DNA of 64,000 nt from JAJEBT01 sp965214975 (GCA_965214975.1 OZ244055.1:372001-436000); one strand, 5' to 3'. Shown: positions 25,771 to 35,051, numbered from the stretch's first letter. Notes: a model not told the origin generated them from the sequence alone. Made by a program: numbers and translations.

Positions 25771-26268
25771 GCGACGCTATCCTCGCGTCGACGGACCGGA
25801 AAGAGGCCCTGTCACGCGCCTATATCGCGGCCGTGGCTGCAGGAGCGGGCTACACGCTGGGCGTTGCAGGACTTCGACCGCGACGGGGTCGATGTTCAAG
25901 TTCGGGCGGGTGGAGCGATGCGCCCAAGTCTGGATGTTCAACTCAAGGCCACTGTCCGACTAGGCGAAAGCGAGGAAGACGAACTCCGCTATCCGCTCCC
26001 CCGCCGCAACTATGACCTGCTTCGCGAGCAGACGCTCGTTCCACGCATTCTTGTCGTCCTCGACCTCCCAAGGGAGGAAGAGCAGTGGCTGGATGTATCC
26101 GCCGAGGCGCTCGTGATGAGGCGCTGCGCCTATTGGGTGGACATAGCGGGATTTCCCGAAACCGCCAACAAGGAAACGGTGACGGTCGCAATCGGGAAGC
26201 AGAACCGGCTCGACATCGGAAGTCTCAAGAATCTGATGGAACGAGCCAGAAAGGGAGCCATGTCGTGA
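25767..26268 (+). pseudogene. DUF4365 domain protein with an early +1 frameshift
   Basis: DUF4365 proteins are small, probably nuclease-like proteins found in many bacteria; their function is unproven. Frame one from TTG 25767 gives SDAILASTDRKEALSRAYIA, then AVAAGAGYT. The rest continues in another frame, restored by removing one base near 25857: WALQDFDRDGVDVQV, RPSLDVQLKATV, YPLPRRNYDLLR, VPRILVVLDLP and RRCAYWVDIAGFPET. The DRDGVD...DVQLK pattern is the likely catalytic core and is intact. An internal TTG at 25864 could give a shorter product. The stop overlaps the GTG start of the next gene. A single-base sequencing error cannot be excluded. Confidence 0.7.
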
Positions 26269-27410
26269 AAACGCGGATTCTCGATGCGAAAGCGTTGAAG
26301 GCGGTTTCGCCGGCGGCCCTTGCGGCCTATGCGCGGGGAGAGGGTTGGGCGAAGACCGACGCCTACAGAGGGCACGCGGACATCTATGTCGGTGAGGGAC
26401 GACCCGAGATCGTCTTGCCCAGAACCGATCGCCTCGCCGACTATGCGTCCGTTGTCGCCCGTCTCATCGGCATTTTCGGCGAAGTTGCAGAGCAGGACGA
26501 ACCGGAGGTCTATCGCGATCTCGTCGGAGCGGATCACGATGTCGTCAGGGTCTGTGCGGTCGGGGCGGACCACAACGGTTCCGTCCCGCTCGACCGGGGC
26601 GTCGAACTGGTTTCGCAGGCTCGGGAAATGCTTCTGGCCGCGGCGTGCGCCACGACGACGACGCAGCCGGTCTACCGCGCGGGTGCCAACCGCGAAGCCG
26701 CCGAATACATGAAGCAGGTTCGTCTCGGGCAAACGGAGCACGGGAGCTTCGTCGTCACGCTGATGGCGCCTGTGCCGCCGACGCTTCAACCCGTGCTCGA
26801 TGAATCCTGGGCCAACTTCGACGACGAACCCTATGAGCGACAGGTCACGCGGTGTCTCGTCCGGGCGCTTGAAGCTTCCCGCGATGCGGCCGAGAAAGCG
26901 CATTCGGGCGATGGAGTACCGGCTTTCGAGCAGGCGGTGGATGATGGCGTGAGCGCCAACCTCTGCGACGCGGTCGCCAGATTGACCGAGCGATCAAGCG
27001 GGTTGGAGGTCAGCGTGAGTTGGGCAAGAACCCGACCGACGCCCGAAAGTCGGAGATGCATCCTGTTCTCGGAAAGCGATGCCGGTGCCTTCAAGGAAGC
27101 CGCGCGCACCTTCCGTGCCAGGGAACCCAGGCCGGACATCAGGCTCTTCGGCAGCGTTCACAAATTGACTCGGGGCAAGCGCGAAACCAAGGGACAGGTA
27201 ACCTTCAAGGTGGACATGGATGGGAGGATCCAGTCCGTCGGCGCCGTGCTTGATCAGAACAACTATTCGATCGCGATCAAGGCCCATGAAGCGCGGAATC
27301 CCGTGATTGTTCGCGGCGACCTCGAAAGGGCCGGACAACGCTGGCGCGTGACGAACGCCACCGTCCGCGAGCCGAACAGCGACGAGAATGACGAGAGCAA
27401 GACCGCGTGA
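26265..27410 (+). CDS. Conserved protein of unknown function paired with DUF4365
   Basis: This 381-residue protein is not recognised by name. GTG 26265 overlaps the DUF4365 stop, so the two form a coupled pair. Visible features: an N-terminal segment AAYARGEGWAKTDAYRGHAD (followed by IYVGEGRPEIVLPRT), the run DYASVVARLIGIFGEVAEQD, and a conserved-looking ANREAAEYMKQVRLGQTEHG (then SFVVTLMAPVPP). The C-terminal domain carries FREREP-like FRAREPRPDIRLFGSVHKL and VTFKVDMDGRIQSVGAVL. No membrane segment or signal peptide is seen. Codon use is less GC-extreme than in flanking core genes. A role in a two-gene defence or stress unit is inference from the neighbours only. Confidence 0.75.
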   Translation: MKTRILDAKALKAVSPAALAAYARGEGWAKTDAYRGHADIYVGEGRPEIVLPRTDRLADYASVVARLIGIFGEVAEQDEPEVYRDLVGADHDVVRVCAVGADHNGSVPLDRGVELVSQAREMLLAAACATTTTQPVYRAGANREAAEYMKQVRLGQTEHGSFVVTLMAPVPPTLQPVLDESWANFDDEPYERQVTRCLVRALEASRDAAEKAHSGDGVPAFEQAVDDGVSANLCDAVARLTERSSGLEVSVSWARTRPTPESRRCILFSESDAGAFKEAARTFRAREPRPDIRLFGSVHKLTRGKRETKGQVTFKVDMDGRIQSVGAVLDQNNYSIAIKAHEARNPVIVRGDLERAGQRWRVTNATVREPNSDENDESKTA

Positions 27411-27867
27411 CGTGATCCCGCCCGCGCCGACGACGCCGAAACACCTGCATCGCAGGATCCAGCCAGTACGCGACGGCGATGAAGGTCGAGGAAGCCGGAG
27501 ACTTGCGTTCACTCGCCGCGCCGTCTTCAAACCGCCTTCCGGCCGGCTCCCGGCACCCGACGGTCCGTCCTGCGCACAGGCGATCAGGCAGGCCTCGGAC
27601 GCATGCTCTCTCACGCCCGTGCAACGGCGGTTCGATGGCAAGCATGTGCTGCGTTGCGGGCCCCGTCACCGCCTGCCGCCGTACCGGCAGGTCACAAGCC
27701 CAACCGTTCCGCATCGACTCCCGCCGCCGCATTCCCTTCGTCAGCCTGTCACCGCTTCGTTGGCGTGCGACGACATGAAGCGGGAGCGTCACCCGGCAAT
27801 GCGCTCACGCGCCGCGACAGGACGATCCCGTGCCCGGTTTCGTTAGCGATTTCGGACTCCCGGCCGG
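27411..27867 (+). other. Non-coding gap without recognised gene
   Basis: About 450 bases between the DUF4365 partner and repeat copy 3. Short frames on both strands look like GC-driven noise; no domain, tRNA or clear mobile-element end was found. The stretch around 27700-27790 has a purine/pyrimidine texture unlike its surroundings and may be the remnant of an insertion. Confidence 0.4.
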
Positions 27868-28035
27868 GGCTGGTTTTCTGTCCGGAGACGGGTGAACCGG
27901 ACCTGTCCGGCAGGGCGTTCGGGAGCGTGTTTCGTCGATCCGGGAGGGGGGACGGTTCGTGCCCTGGGAAGCGGATCCTGATCGCATGGCGGGCGGACCC
28001 GCACCCGCTACCGGCACCCGGTCACGACAAGGAAT
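27868..28035 (+). repeat. Dispersed repeat family A, copy 3 (full length)
   Basis: The copy begins GGCTGGTTTTCTGTCCGG, contains CTGTCCGGCAGGGCGTTCGG and GCACCCGCTACCGGCACCCG, and ends GTCACGACAAGGAATGTTCC. It lies 110 bases upstream of secA in the same orientation as copy 2; together they bracket the Res/DUF4365 cassette. A -10-like TGCTATACGG follows at 28081 and may belong to secA. Confidence 0.75.
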
Positions 28036-28147
28036 GTTCCTGTTCCCCGAGCGCCTGCCCGTGCGCGCCCCGGCCGCCTGTGCTATACGGCGGACACCAT
28101 GGCGCGGAACCGCTTGACGGGGCGCGGAAGCGAAACCGGGACACGGA

Positions 28148-30919
28148 ATGCTTGACGGATTGATGCGCGGCGTGTTCGGCAGCGCGAACGACCGCGAGGT
28201 CAAGAGGCTTGGCGGCCGGATGACGGCGATCAACGCGCTCGAGCCGGAACTCGAGAAACTTCCGGACGGGGATCTGCGCGCGAGGACCGACACGTTCCGG
28301 TGCCGCCTGGCCGGCGGCGAGACCCTCGACGACCTGCTGGTGGAGGCCTTCGCGACGGTGCGCGAGGCCTCCAGGCGGACTCTCGGACAGCGTCACTACG
28401 ACGTCCAGATGATGGGCGGGATCGTCCTTCACGAGGGCAAGATCTCCGAAATGAAGACGGGCGAGGGCAAGACCCTCGTCGCGACGCTTCCGGTCTATCT
28501 CAACGCGCTCGGCGGCCGGGGCGTCCACGTCGTGACCGTCAACGACTATCTCGCCGAGCGCGACGCCGAATGGATGGGGGCGATCTACCGGTTCCTCGGC
28601 CTCGGCGTGGGCTGCATCACGCAGGGCCTCGAGGAGGCCGGCCGCCGCGACGCCTACGCCAGCGACGTGACCTACGGAACCAACAACGAGTTCGGGTTCG
28701 ACTATCTGCGCGACAACATGAAGTTCAGCCTCGAGGAGATGGTCCAGCGCGAGTACAATTTCGCCATCGTGGACGAGGTCGACAACATCTTCATCGACGA
28801 GGCGCGCACCCCGCTGATCATTTCCGGCCCGGTCGAGGACGCGGCCAATCTCTACGTCGCCGTCGACAAGGTGATTCCCCGGCTCGGGCCCGAGGACTTC
28901 GAGAAGGACGAGAAGCAGCGCGCCGTGACGCTGACGGAAAAGGGCACGGAACGCGTGGAGGGGATGCTCCGCGATCAGGGCCTGCTGTCCGGCTCCTCGC
29001 TCTACGACCTCTCGAACGTCTCGCTCGTCCACCACGTCAACCAGGCGCTCCGGGCGCACAAGATGTTCGAGCGCGACACCGAGTACATCGTCAAGAACGG
29101 CGCGATCGTCATCATCGACGAGTTCACGGGCCGCATGATGGAGGGGCGGCGCTTCTCCGAGGGCCTGCACCAGGCGCTCGAGGCGAAGGAGGGCGTCGAG
29201 GTCCAGAGGGAGAACCAGACGCTCGCCTCGATCACCTTCCAGAACTATTTCCGCCTCTACCCGAAACTCGCAGGCATGACGGGGACGGCGATGACCGAGG
29301 CCGGGGAGTTCGCCGACATCTACGGCCTCGAGGTGGTCGAGATCCCGACCAACGCGGAAATGGTCCGTGTCGACGAGGACGACGAGGTCTACCGCACCGC
29401 CGAGGAGAAATACGCGGCGATCCTCGAGGAGATCAGGGAATGCCAGGCCCGCCGTCAGCCGATTCTCGTCGGCACGGTCTCGATCGAGCGCTCGGAACAG
29501 CTGTCGAAGGTTCTCGGCCGCAACGGCATCGCCCACAACGTGCTGAACGCCCGGTTCCACGAGCAGGAGGCCTACATCATCGCCCAGGCCGGCCAGCCGG
29601 GCACGGTGACGATCGCGACCAACATGGCCGGGCGCGGCACCGACATCCAGCTCGGCGGCAACATCGAGATGCGGCTCGAGCAGGAACTGTCGAAGCTCCC
29701 CGAACCGGAACGCGCCGCCGCCGCCGGACGGCTCCGCGCCGAGATCGAGGCCGAGGTCGGGACGGCGCGGCAGGTCGTCGTCGAGGCGGGCGGGCTCTAC
29801 GTCATGGGCACCGAGCGCCACGAGGCGCGCCGCATCGACAACCAGCTCCGCGGCCGCTCCGGACGCCAGGGCGATCCGGGCCGCTCCAAGTTCTACCTGT
29901 CGCTCGAGGACGACCTGATGCGCATCTTCGGGTCGGAGCGCATCGACGGCATGCTGCGCCGGCTCGGGCTCGAGCCCGGCGAGGCCATCGTCCACCCGTG
30001 GATCAACAAGGCGATCGAGAAGGCCCAGCGCAAGGTCGAGGAACGCAATTTCGAGATTCGCAAGAACCTCCTGAAGTTCGACGACGTCATGAACGACCAG
30101 CGCAAGGTGATCTACGAGCAGCGCAGGGATCTCATGGTCGCCGAGGACGTGTCCGACACCGTCGCGGACATGCGCGAGCAGGTGATCGACGGGCTGGTGA
30201 CGTCCTGCATCCCCGAAAAGGCCTATCCCGAGCAGTGGGACGTGGAGCGCATCGAGGAGCGCGTGCAGGAGTGGCTCGGCCTCGAGCTGCCGGTCGCCGA
30301 CTGGGCGGCCGAGGAGGGCATCGCCGACGAGGAGATCCGGGCCCGCATCTCCGAATCCGCCGGCGACGCCATGGCCCTGATGGTTGCCGAGCACGGCGCA
30401 CCGGCGATGCGCCTCGCGGAGAAAAGCGTCCTCCTGACGCATCTCGACCAGTCCTGGAAGGAGCATCTGCTGTCGCTCGACCATCTGCGCCAGGGCATCG
30501 GCCTGCGCGCCTACGGCCAGAAGGATCCGCTCAACGAGTACAAGCGCGAGGCGTTCGGCATGTTCGAGAGCATGCTCTCCGACCTGTGCGTCGAGGTGAC
30601 GACGGTGATGTCCCGGATCGGTCTGGCGCTCACCGCCAACGAGATTGCCGCGCGCTTGCCGGACCTGGGGGCCGACGCGATCCCGACCCGGGAGGATCCG
30701 GCCTTCGCGCACGCCGGTGCCGAGGCCGCTCCGGCGGCCGTGCCGGTTCCGGCCGGCATCGCGGAAGCCGGCGTCCCTCCGGGTTGGGTGCGCAACGAGC
30801 GCCTCGGACGCTGGGTCGATCCCGAGGACATGGCCACCTGGGGCAAGGTGCCGCGGAACGCGCCGTGCCCCTGCGGGTCGGACCGCAAGTTCAAGCACTG
30901 CCACGGCCGGCTCGCCTGA
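28148..30919 (+). CDS. secA: Protein translocase ATPase SecA
   Basis: SecA drives preproteins through SecYEG using ATP at the cytoplasmic face of the inner membrane. The 923 residues are full length. Walker A is MKTGEGKTLVATLPVYLNAL, the helicase-type segments TNMAGRGTDIQLGG and RRIDNQLRGRSGRQGDPG are intact, and the C-terminal zinc finger is CPCGSDRKFKHCHG, so SecB and phospholipid binding are likely kept. One oddity: the near-invariant DEVDSILIDEARTP reads DEVDNIFIDEARTP here. The gene stands alone, with accessory cassettes on both sides. The ATG at 28148 begins MLDGLMRGVFGSANDREVKR, the expected N-terminus. Confidence 0.97.
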   Translation: MLDGLMRGVFGSANDREVKRLGGRMTAINALEPELEKLPDGDLRARTDTFRCRLAGGETLDDLLVEAFATVREASRRTLGQRHYDVQMMGGIVLHEGKISEMKTGEGKTLVATLPVYLNALGGRGVHVVTVNDYLAERDAEWMGAIYRFLGLGVGCITQGLEEAGRRDAYASDVTYGTNNEFGFDYLRDNMKFSLEEMVQREYNFAIVDEVDNIFIDEARTPLIISGPVEDAANLYVAVDKVIPRLGPEDFEKDEKQRAVTLTEKGTERVEGMLRDQGLLSGSSLYDLSNVSLVHHVNQALRAHKMFERDTEYIVKNGAIVIIDEFTGRMMEGRRFSEGLHQALEAKEGVEVQRENQTLASITFQNYFRLYPKLAGMTGTAMTEAGEFADIYGLEVVEIPTNAEMVRVDEDDEVYRTAEEKYAAILEEIRECQARRQPILVGTVSIERSEQLSKVLGRNGIAHNVLNARFHEQEAYIIAQAGQPGTVTIATNMAGRGTDIQLGGNIEMRLEQELSKLPEPERAAAAGRLRAEIEAEVGTARQVVVEAGGLYVMGTERHEARRIDNQLRGRSGRQGDPGRSKFYLSLEDDLMRIFGSERIDGMLRRLGLEPGEAIVHPWINKAIEKAQRKVEERNFEIRKNLLKFDDVMNDQRKVIYEQRRDLMVAEDVSDTVADMREQVIDGLVTSCIPEKAYPEQWDVERIEERVQEWLGLELPVADWAAEEGIADEEIRARISESAGDAMALMVAEHGAPAMRLAEKSVLLTHLDQSWKEHLLSLDHLRQGIGLRAYGQKDPLNEYKREAFGMFESMLSDLCVEVTTVMSRIGLALTANEIAARLPDLGADAIPTREDPAFAHAGAEAAPAAVPVPAGIAEAGVPPGWVRNERLGRWVDPEDMATWGKVPRNAPCPCGSDRKFKHCHGRLA

Positions 30920-30952
30920 GGCCGGCGGACCTGCCGGGACCCAGCCCCTTCC

Positions 30953-30983
30953 CGCGACCGGCGGCGGCTGGCCCGCGGTCGCG
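30953..30983 (+). terminator. Hairpin downstream of secA
   Basis: CGCGACCG at 30953-30960 and CGGTCGCG at 30976-30983 form an 8-base-pair stem with a 15-base loop, 34 bases after the secA stop. No T-run follows. The rest of the gap up to the repeat at 31364 shows no gene. Confidence 0.3.
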
Positions 30984-31363
30984 AGGGCGAGAGGGGCGGT
31001 CGGCATTTCCCGGCGGGGGAATGCCGGTCGGGCGACCGGGCGGACGTGGCGGGCGCCGCCTGATCCGGGCTGTCGCGCCATGCTTCCGGAACTCTCCGGC
31101 AATGGTCCCGGCCTGCGCCACGCGCGGTTACGGACCGTCTCGGTCAGGGAAAGATTTTCGGGATGATCGGGAAGCGCCCGCCAACCGCGCTCCGTCCGAA
31201 GATCGCGGAAGATCGCGTTCGCCACTTCGCGCCGGTCCGGTTTCCGGGGGTGCCCGCGCCGGTTGGGCAGCGGCGAACGCCGCTTCGCGAATGCCTGTTC
31301 GACGTCCGCGGGACCGCTTTCGCGACGATCCGCGTCGCGGGTGCATCGCTTGCGGGCTGTCCC

Positions 31364-31470
31364 GGGGCTGATTTTCCGTCCAGCGACGGGTGAACCGCCT
31401 GTCCGGCAGGGCGTTCGGGAGCGCATTTCGTCGGTCCGGGTGCCGGTTCCTGCCTCGGGAAGCGGGGGAC
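31364..31470 (+). repeat. Dispersed repeat family A, copy 4 (5' two thirds)
   Basis: The copy begins near GGCTGATTTTCCGTCC, contains CCTGTCCGGCAGGGCGTTCG and TGCCTCGGGAAGCGG, then stops matching, so the GGATCCGCACCCG end is missing. It lies 70 bases upstream of the AAA ATPase gene. Confidence 0.7.
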
Positions 31471-31539
31471 AGGCCACACTGAAAACAGGTGTCCGCACGG
31501 GGTGTCGTTCGGCGTCCCCGGACAGTCGGAGCGACGGGG

Positions 31540-32757
31540 ATGACCGACCGCCGTCTGCTGACGCGGGTCATGCTCCGGAACTACAAGAGCATCGGTGCCT
31601 GCGACATCCGTCCGGCGCAACTCTCGTTTCTCGTGGGGCCGAACGGATCGGGAAAAAGCAATTTTCTCGACGCGTTGCGCTTTGTCGCCGATTCGCTCAG
31701 CCACTCGATCGACCACGCCTTGCGCGACCGAGGCGGGATCGGGGAAGTCCGCAGGCGCTCGGGCGGCCATCCAGACCATTTCGGCATCCGGCTCGAATTC
31801 AACCTCGCGGAATGGCGGGGCCACTATTCGTTCACGGTTGGCGCGAAGCCGCGGATGGGCTACGAGATTCGGGAGGAGGAGTGCTCGGTTGCACGACAGG
31901 AAGGACAGGATCCGCAGCACTACAGGGTGGAACGGGGCCACGTTCGAAAAAGCACGCTCTCGCCGCCGCCGGTCGCTTCCGCCGAACGATTGTATCTGGT
32001 CACGGTCTCCGGGGTGGACGCGTTCCGTGCCGTGTACGAGGCGCTGTCGGCGACCGGCTTCCACAACCTCAGCCCGGACGCGATCCGGGAGCTCCAGCCG
32101 CCGGACCCAGGCACCCTGCTGAAACGGGACGGCAGCAACGTGGCAAGCGTCCTGTCCAATCTCGCCCGACACTCGCCGGAACACAAGAAAAGGATTGAGA
32201 CGTATCTCGGCCAGGTGGTGCCGGGCCTTGTCGGCGTGGACCGGCGATCGATCGGACCCAGAGAGACCCTGGAGTTCCGTCAGGAGGTGCGGGGCGCGCA
32301 GCATCCTTGGCGTTTCCTTGCCGCCAACATGTCCGACGGCACCTTGCGCGCGCTCGGAGTGCTGGTGGCGCTGTTTCAGGGTTTCGGAACCGATGGAGCG
32401 GCCCGACGGCTCATCGGCATCGAGGAACCGGAGATCGCCCTTCATCCCGCTGCCGCCGGCATTCTCGTCGACAGCCTCCGTGACGCGGCCGAGCGCGCGC
32501 AGATCCTGGTGGCCAGCCACAGCCCGGATCTGCTGGACAACGACGAAATCTCCGCCGATTCCATCATCGCCGTTGTTGCCGAACACGGCGAAACCCGCAT
32601 GGGGCCCCTGGACAGAACGGGGATCAGGGCGCTCGGGCGGCATCTGCATACCGCCGGGGAACTGCTCCGGCTGAATCAGCTCGATCCGGATCCCGAAGTC
32701 TCCAGGCTGGAAGCGAGGCAGATCGACCTGTTCGGCTCCGGGATCCCGTCCGGGTAG
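31540..32757 (+). CDS. AAA family ATPase (SMC/OLD-like, paired with DUF4276)
   Basis: This 405-residue ABC-type ATPase is of the kind found with DUF4276 partners. The N-terminus RVMLRNYKSIGACDI leads to Walker A FLVGPNGSGKSNFLDALRFV. The signature-like NMSDGTLRALGVLVALFQ is followed by Walker B LIGIEEPEIALHPAAAG and the H-loop SHSPDLLD. There is no TOPRIM domain of its own; the DUF4276 protein encoded next would supply it. ATG 31540 begins MTDRRLLTRVML. Such ATPase plus TOPRIM-like pairs are reported among defence genes; here the partner is broken, so activity is doubtful. Confidence 0.85.
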   Translation: MTDRRLLTRVMLRNYKSIGACDIRPAQLSFLVGPNGSGKSNFLDALRFVADSLSHSIDHALRDRGGIGEVRRRSGGHPDHFGIRLEFNLAEWRGHYSFTVGAKPRMGYEIREEECSVARQEGQDPQHYRVERGHVRKSTLSPPPVASAERLYLVTVSGVDAFRAVYEALSATGFHNLSPDAIRELQPPDPGTLLKRDGSNVASVLSNLARHSPEHKKRIETYLGQVVPGLVGVDRRSIGPRETLEFRQEVRGAQHPWRFLAANMSDGTLRALGVLVALFQGFGTDGAARRLIGIEEPEIALHPAAAGILVDSLRDAAERAQILVASHSPDLLDNDEISADSIIAVVAEHGETRMGPLDRTGIRALGRHLHTAGELLRLNQLDPDPEVSRLEARQIDLFGSGIPSG

Positions 32758-32884
32758 TGGCAAGGCCTCGAAAGCCCCGGGACACGATCCCGTTTCGCGC
32801 TTTGCGGGTTCGCCTTTCATCTGCCGGACATCGTTTGGCAACGGCGTTTTCGGGAACGCCCGGACAGGCTCCCGGCCACGAGAC

Positions 32885-33475
32885 ATGAGGAGGGTCGAGA
32901 CGGTCGTCGAGGGTCATGGCGAGGTCGAAGCCGTCCCCGTCCTGTTCCGTCGCATGGCGCAACGGGTTTCGCCGGCAACTGTCCCGGATCCGCCCGGACC
33001 CGCCCGCGTGCCTCGTGACAGGGTTGTGCCCGAAGGGGAGCCTGGGTGAGCGTGCCGTCGCGCTGGCCTCGGCCCGGGCGGAAGCGGACGGCGGCATGGT
33101 CGTCCTTCCGGATGAGAACGGGGACTGTCCGGCCGACCTCGCGCCGCGCTCTTGGAGCGGGCGACAACCGCGCGACGGGATCGGGACATTCGCGTCGTGC
33201 TGGCGAAGAGCGAGTGCGAAGCCTGGTTCCTTGCCGCCGCGCGGTCCCTTTCCGGACGACACGGGCTCGACGAGGCCTTGCTCCCGTCTGATGATCCCGA
33301 GGGCGTCAGGGACGCCAAGGGCTGGCCGGGCGCCAGGATGCCGGCAGGTCGGCCACGTCGGGAAACGGTCCATCAAGCCTCTTTTTCAGCCGTCTTCGAC
33401 CTGGATCTGGCGCGTCGTGCAGCCCCTTCCTTTGACAGGCTCCGGCGGGACGTGAGCTCGTTGATCCTGGCCTGA
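32885..33475 (+). pseudogene. DUF4276 family protein with two compensating frameshifts
   Basis: The gene starts at ATG 32885 with RRVETVVEGHGEVEAVPVLF, typical of DUF4276, and runs to a stop at 33047-33049. The next part continues in another frame: ERAVALASARAEADGG, then MVVLPDENGDCPADL. From about 33150 the original frame returns with RDIRVVLAKSECEAWFLAAA, DPEGVRDAKGW and FDLDLARRAAPSFDRL, ending at 33475. The order and spacing of segments are complete, so this is a recent knock-out by small insertions/deletions, or two sequence errors. The family resembles TOPRIM nucleases (VEGHGE and the D/E cluster); that relation is recalled, not shown. Confidence 0.75.
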
Positions 33476-33545
33476 AACCGTGTGAGTGACGCAGACGACG
33501 GCTTCCGGATGCCGGTGGCATGGTTTGCGTGCCGGGGTCATGCCG

Positions 33546-33601
33546 GGATGATCCCGTGCCGCGGTTTTGGACCGGCTCGGTCGCCCGGATGACGGGCTCC
33601 G
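33546..33601. repeat. Dispersed repeat family B, copy 2
   Basis: This 56-base segment beginning GGATGATCCC matches 9363-9418 at 48 of 56 positions by hand alignment. It ends the ATPase/DUF4276 cassette on the right. The remaining bases of the gap (33476-33790) show no gene. Confidence 0.65.
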
Positions 33602-33790
33602 CCAGCGGCTTGGTGCCGCCGAGCGGGATCCCGCTCGGAAGCGTCGGCTCGCGCCAGCGCTTCTCGGGCGCGCCGGAATCGGCGCCGGGATCGAAAAGCG
33701 TGGCCTGGGGCGCCCCTGCCCGGCGCGTTCGCCGCGCACGAGGCGACAGGCGGCGTGGCGCTCGCCACCGCCCCCGCGACCGGCGCCCGG

Positions 33791-35020
33791 TCAGTCAAGG
33801 GGCTGCGAGATCAGCCCGTCGGCGAGCTTGGGGTCGAACCACGTGGATTTCGGCGGCATGACCAGGCCGGCGTCGGCGATCGCCATCAGATCGTCCATGC
33901 CGGTCGGGAACATGGTGAACCCCGCCGCGGCCTCGCCCGACGCGACCCGGGCGGCGATGTCCCCGGCGCCGCGTCTGCCGCCGACGAAGTCGATGCGGGG
34001 GTCGGTGCGGAGGTCGCCGATTCCGAGCAGCGGCTCGAGCACCCGGTTGCCGAGGACGCTGACGTCGAGCCGGTCGACCGGGTTGCCGGCGGACACCGGC
34101 GTGCGGGGCTCGAGGAGAAACCAGTCGCCGGCAAGGCACATGCCGAACGACCCCGGGGCGTCGGGACGGAACGGCGCGCCGGCGGGCCGGACGCGGAAGG
34201 CGGCGTCGAGGCTCGCGGCGAACTCGTCCGGCGTCCGTCCTCCGAGATCCTTCACCACGCGGTCGTAGCCGAGAATCGTCACCTCGTCCGCGGGGAAGCA
34301 CACGGCGAGAAACCCCTCCGGGCCGGCGCCGCCGGAGGTCTCCCGCAGGCGCGCCGCCGCGGCCGAGCGGTGATGGCCGTCGGCGATGTAGAGCGCGTCC
34401 ATGGCGTCGACGGCCGCCGAGATCTCCGCGACCGTCCCGTCGTCCGCCACCGTCCAGAGCTCGTGGCGGACGCCGTCGAGATCCGGCACCGCGGCGTCAG
34501 GGGCGCCTTCCGCCGCCCGACCGAGCAGTTCGGCCAGGCGCGGCGCGGCGCGATGCACGATCTGCACCGGGCCGGTGACGGCGCCCGTCGCCGCGATCTG
34601 CCGCGCCCGATCCCGGACCTTGTCCGGCCGGGTCAGCTCGTGTCTGCGCACGCGCCCGTCGTCGTAGGCCGCGAGCGACGCCGCGGCCACCAGCCCGGTG
34701 CGCGCGCGGCCGCCTCCCGTCATGCGGTAGACGTAGTAGCGTGGCGAGGGGTCGCGAACGAGCGCGCCCGCGGCCTCGAACTCCCGGAGTCGCCGCCCCG
34801 CGCTCTCGTAGACCTCGTCCGAATAGGGGTCGGCGTCCGGCGGCAGGTCGATCTCTGCGCGGGAGACCCGGAGGAAGCAGAGCGGGCGTCCGGCCGCGCG
34901 CGCGCGCGCCTCCTCGGCGGTGACGACGTCGTAGGGCGGCGCCGCGATCTCCGCGGCCTTGCCGGCGGTGGCGCGGAGCCCCGCGAAAGGGCGGACGAGA
35001 CCGGCTTTCGTCGCGTTCAA
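33791..35020 (-). CDS. DUF1015 family protein
   Basis: This 409-residue protein is of the DUF1015 family, widespread and of unsettled function, cytosolic by sequence. The N-terminus VRPFAGLRATAGKAAEIAAP, followed by PYDVVTAEEAR, is diagnostic. RYYVYRM, TGLVAAASLAAYDDGRVRRH, LYIADGHHRSAAAARLRE and the C-terminal MPPKSTWFDPKLADGLISQP are all characteristic; the histidine cluster GHHRS is the best candidate for an active site. It lies 31 bases from the aldolase gene on the same strand. Confidence 0.92.
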   Translation of the reverse strand: MNATKAGLVRPFAGLRATAGKAAEIAAPPYDVVTAEEARARAAGRPLCFLRVSRAEIDLPPDADPYSDEVYESAGRRLREFEAAGALVRDPSPRYYVYRMTGGGRARTGLVAAASLAAYDDGRVRRHELTRPDKVRDRARQIAATGAVTGPVQIVHRAAPRLAELLGRAAEGAPDAAVPDLDGVRHELWTVADDGTVAEISAAVDAMDALYIADGHHRSAAAARLRETSGGAGPEGFLAVCFPADEVTILGYDRVVKDLGGRTPDEFAASLDAAFRVRPAGAPFRPDAPGSFGMCLAGDWFLLEPRTPVSAGNPVDRLDVSVLGNRVLEPLLGIGDLRTDPRIDFVGGRRGAGDIAARVASGEAAAGFTMFPTGMDDLMAIADAGLVMPPKSTWFDPKLADGLISQPLD

Positions 35021-35051
35021 GGGCTTCTCCGTCCGCGCCGGCGCACGCCTT

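Noticed and set aside
27411..27867. A possible group II intron or other structured RNA
   Set aside because: The texture suggested it, but no reverse transcriptase, no domain V-like hairpin and no clean borders could be identified.
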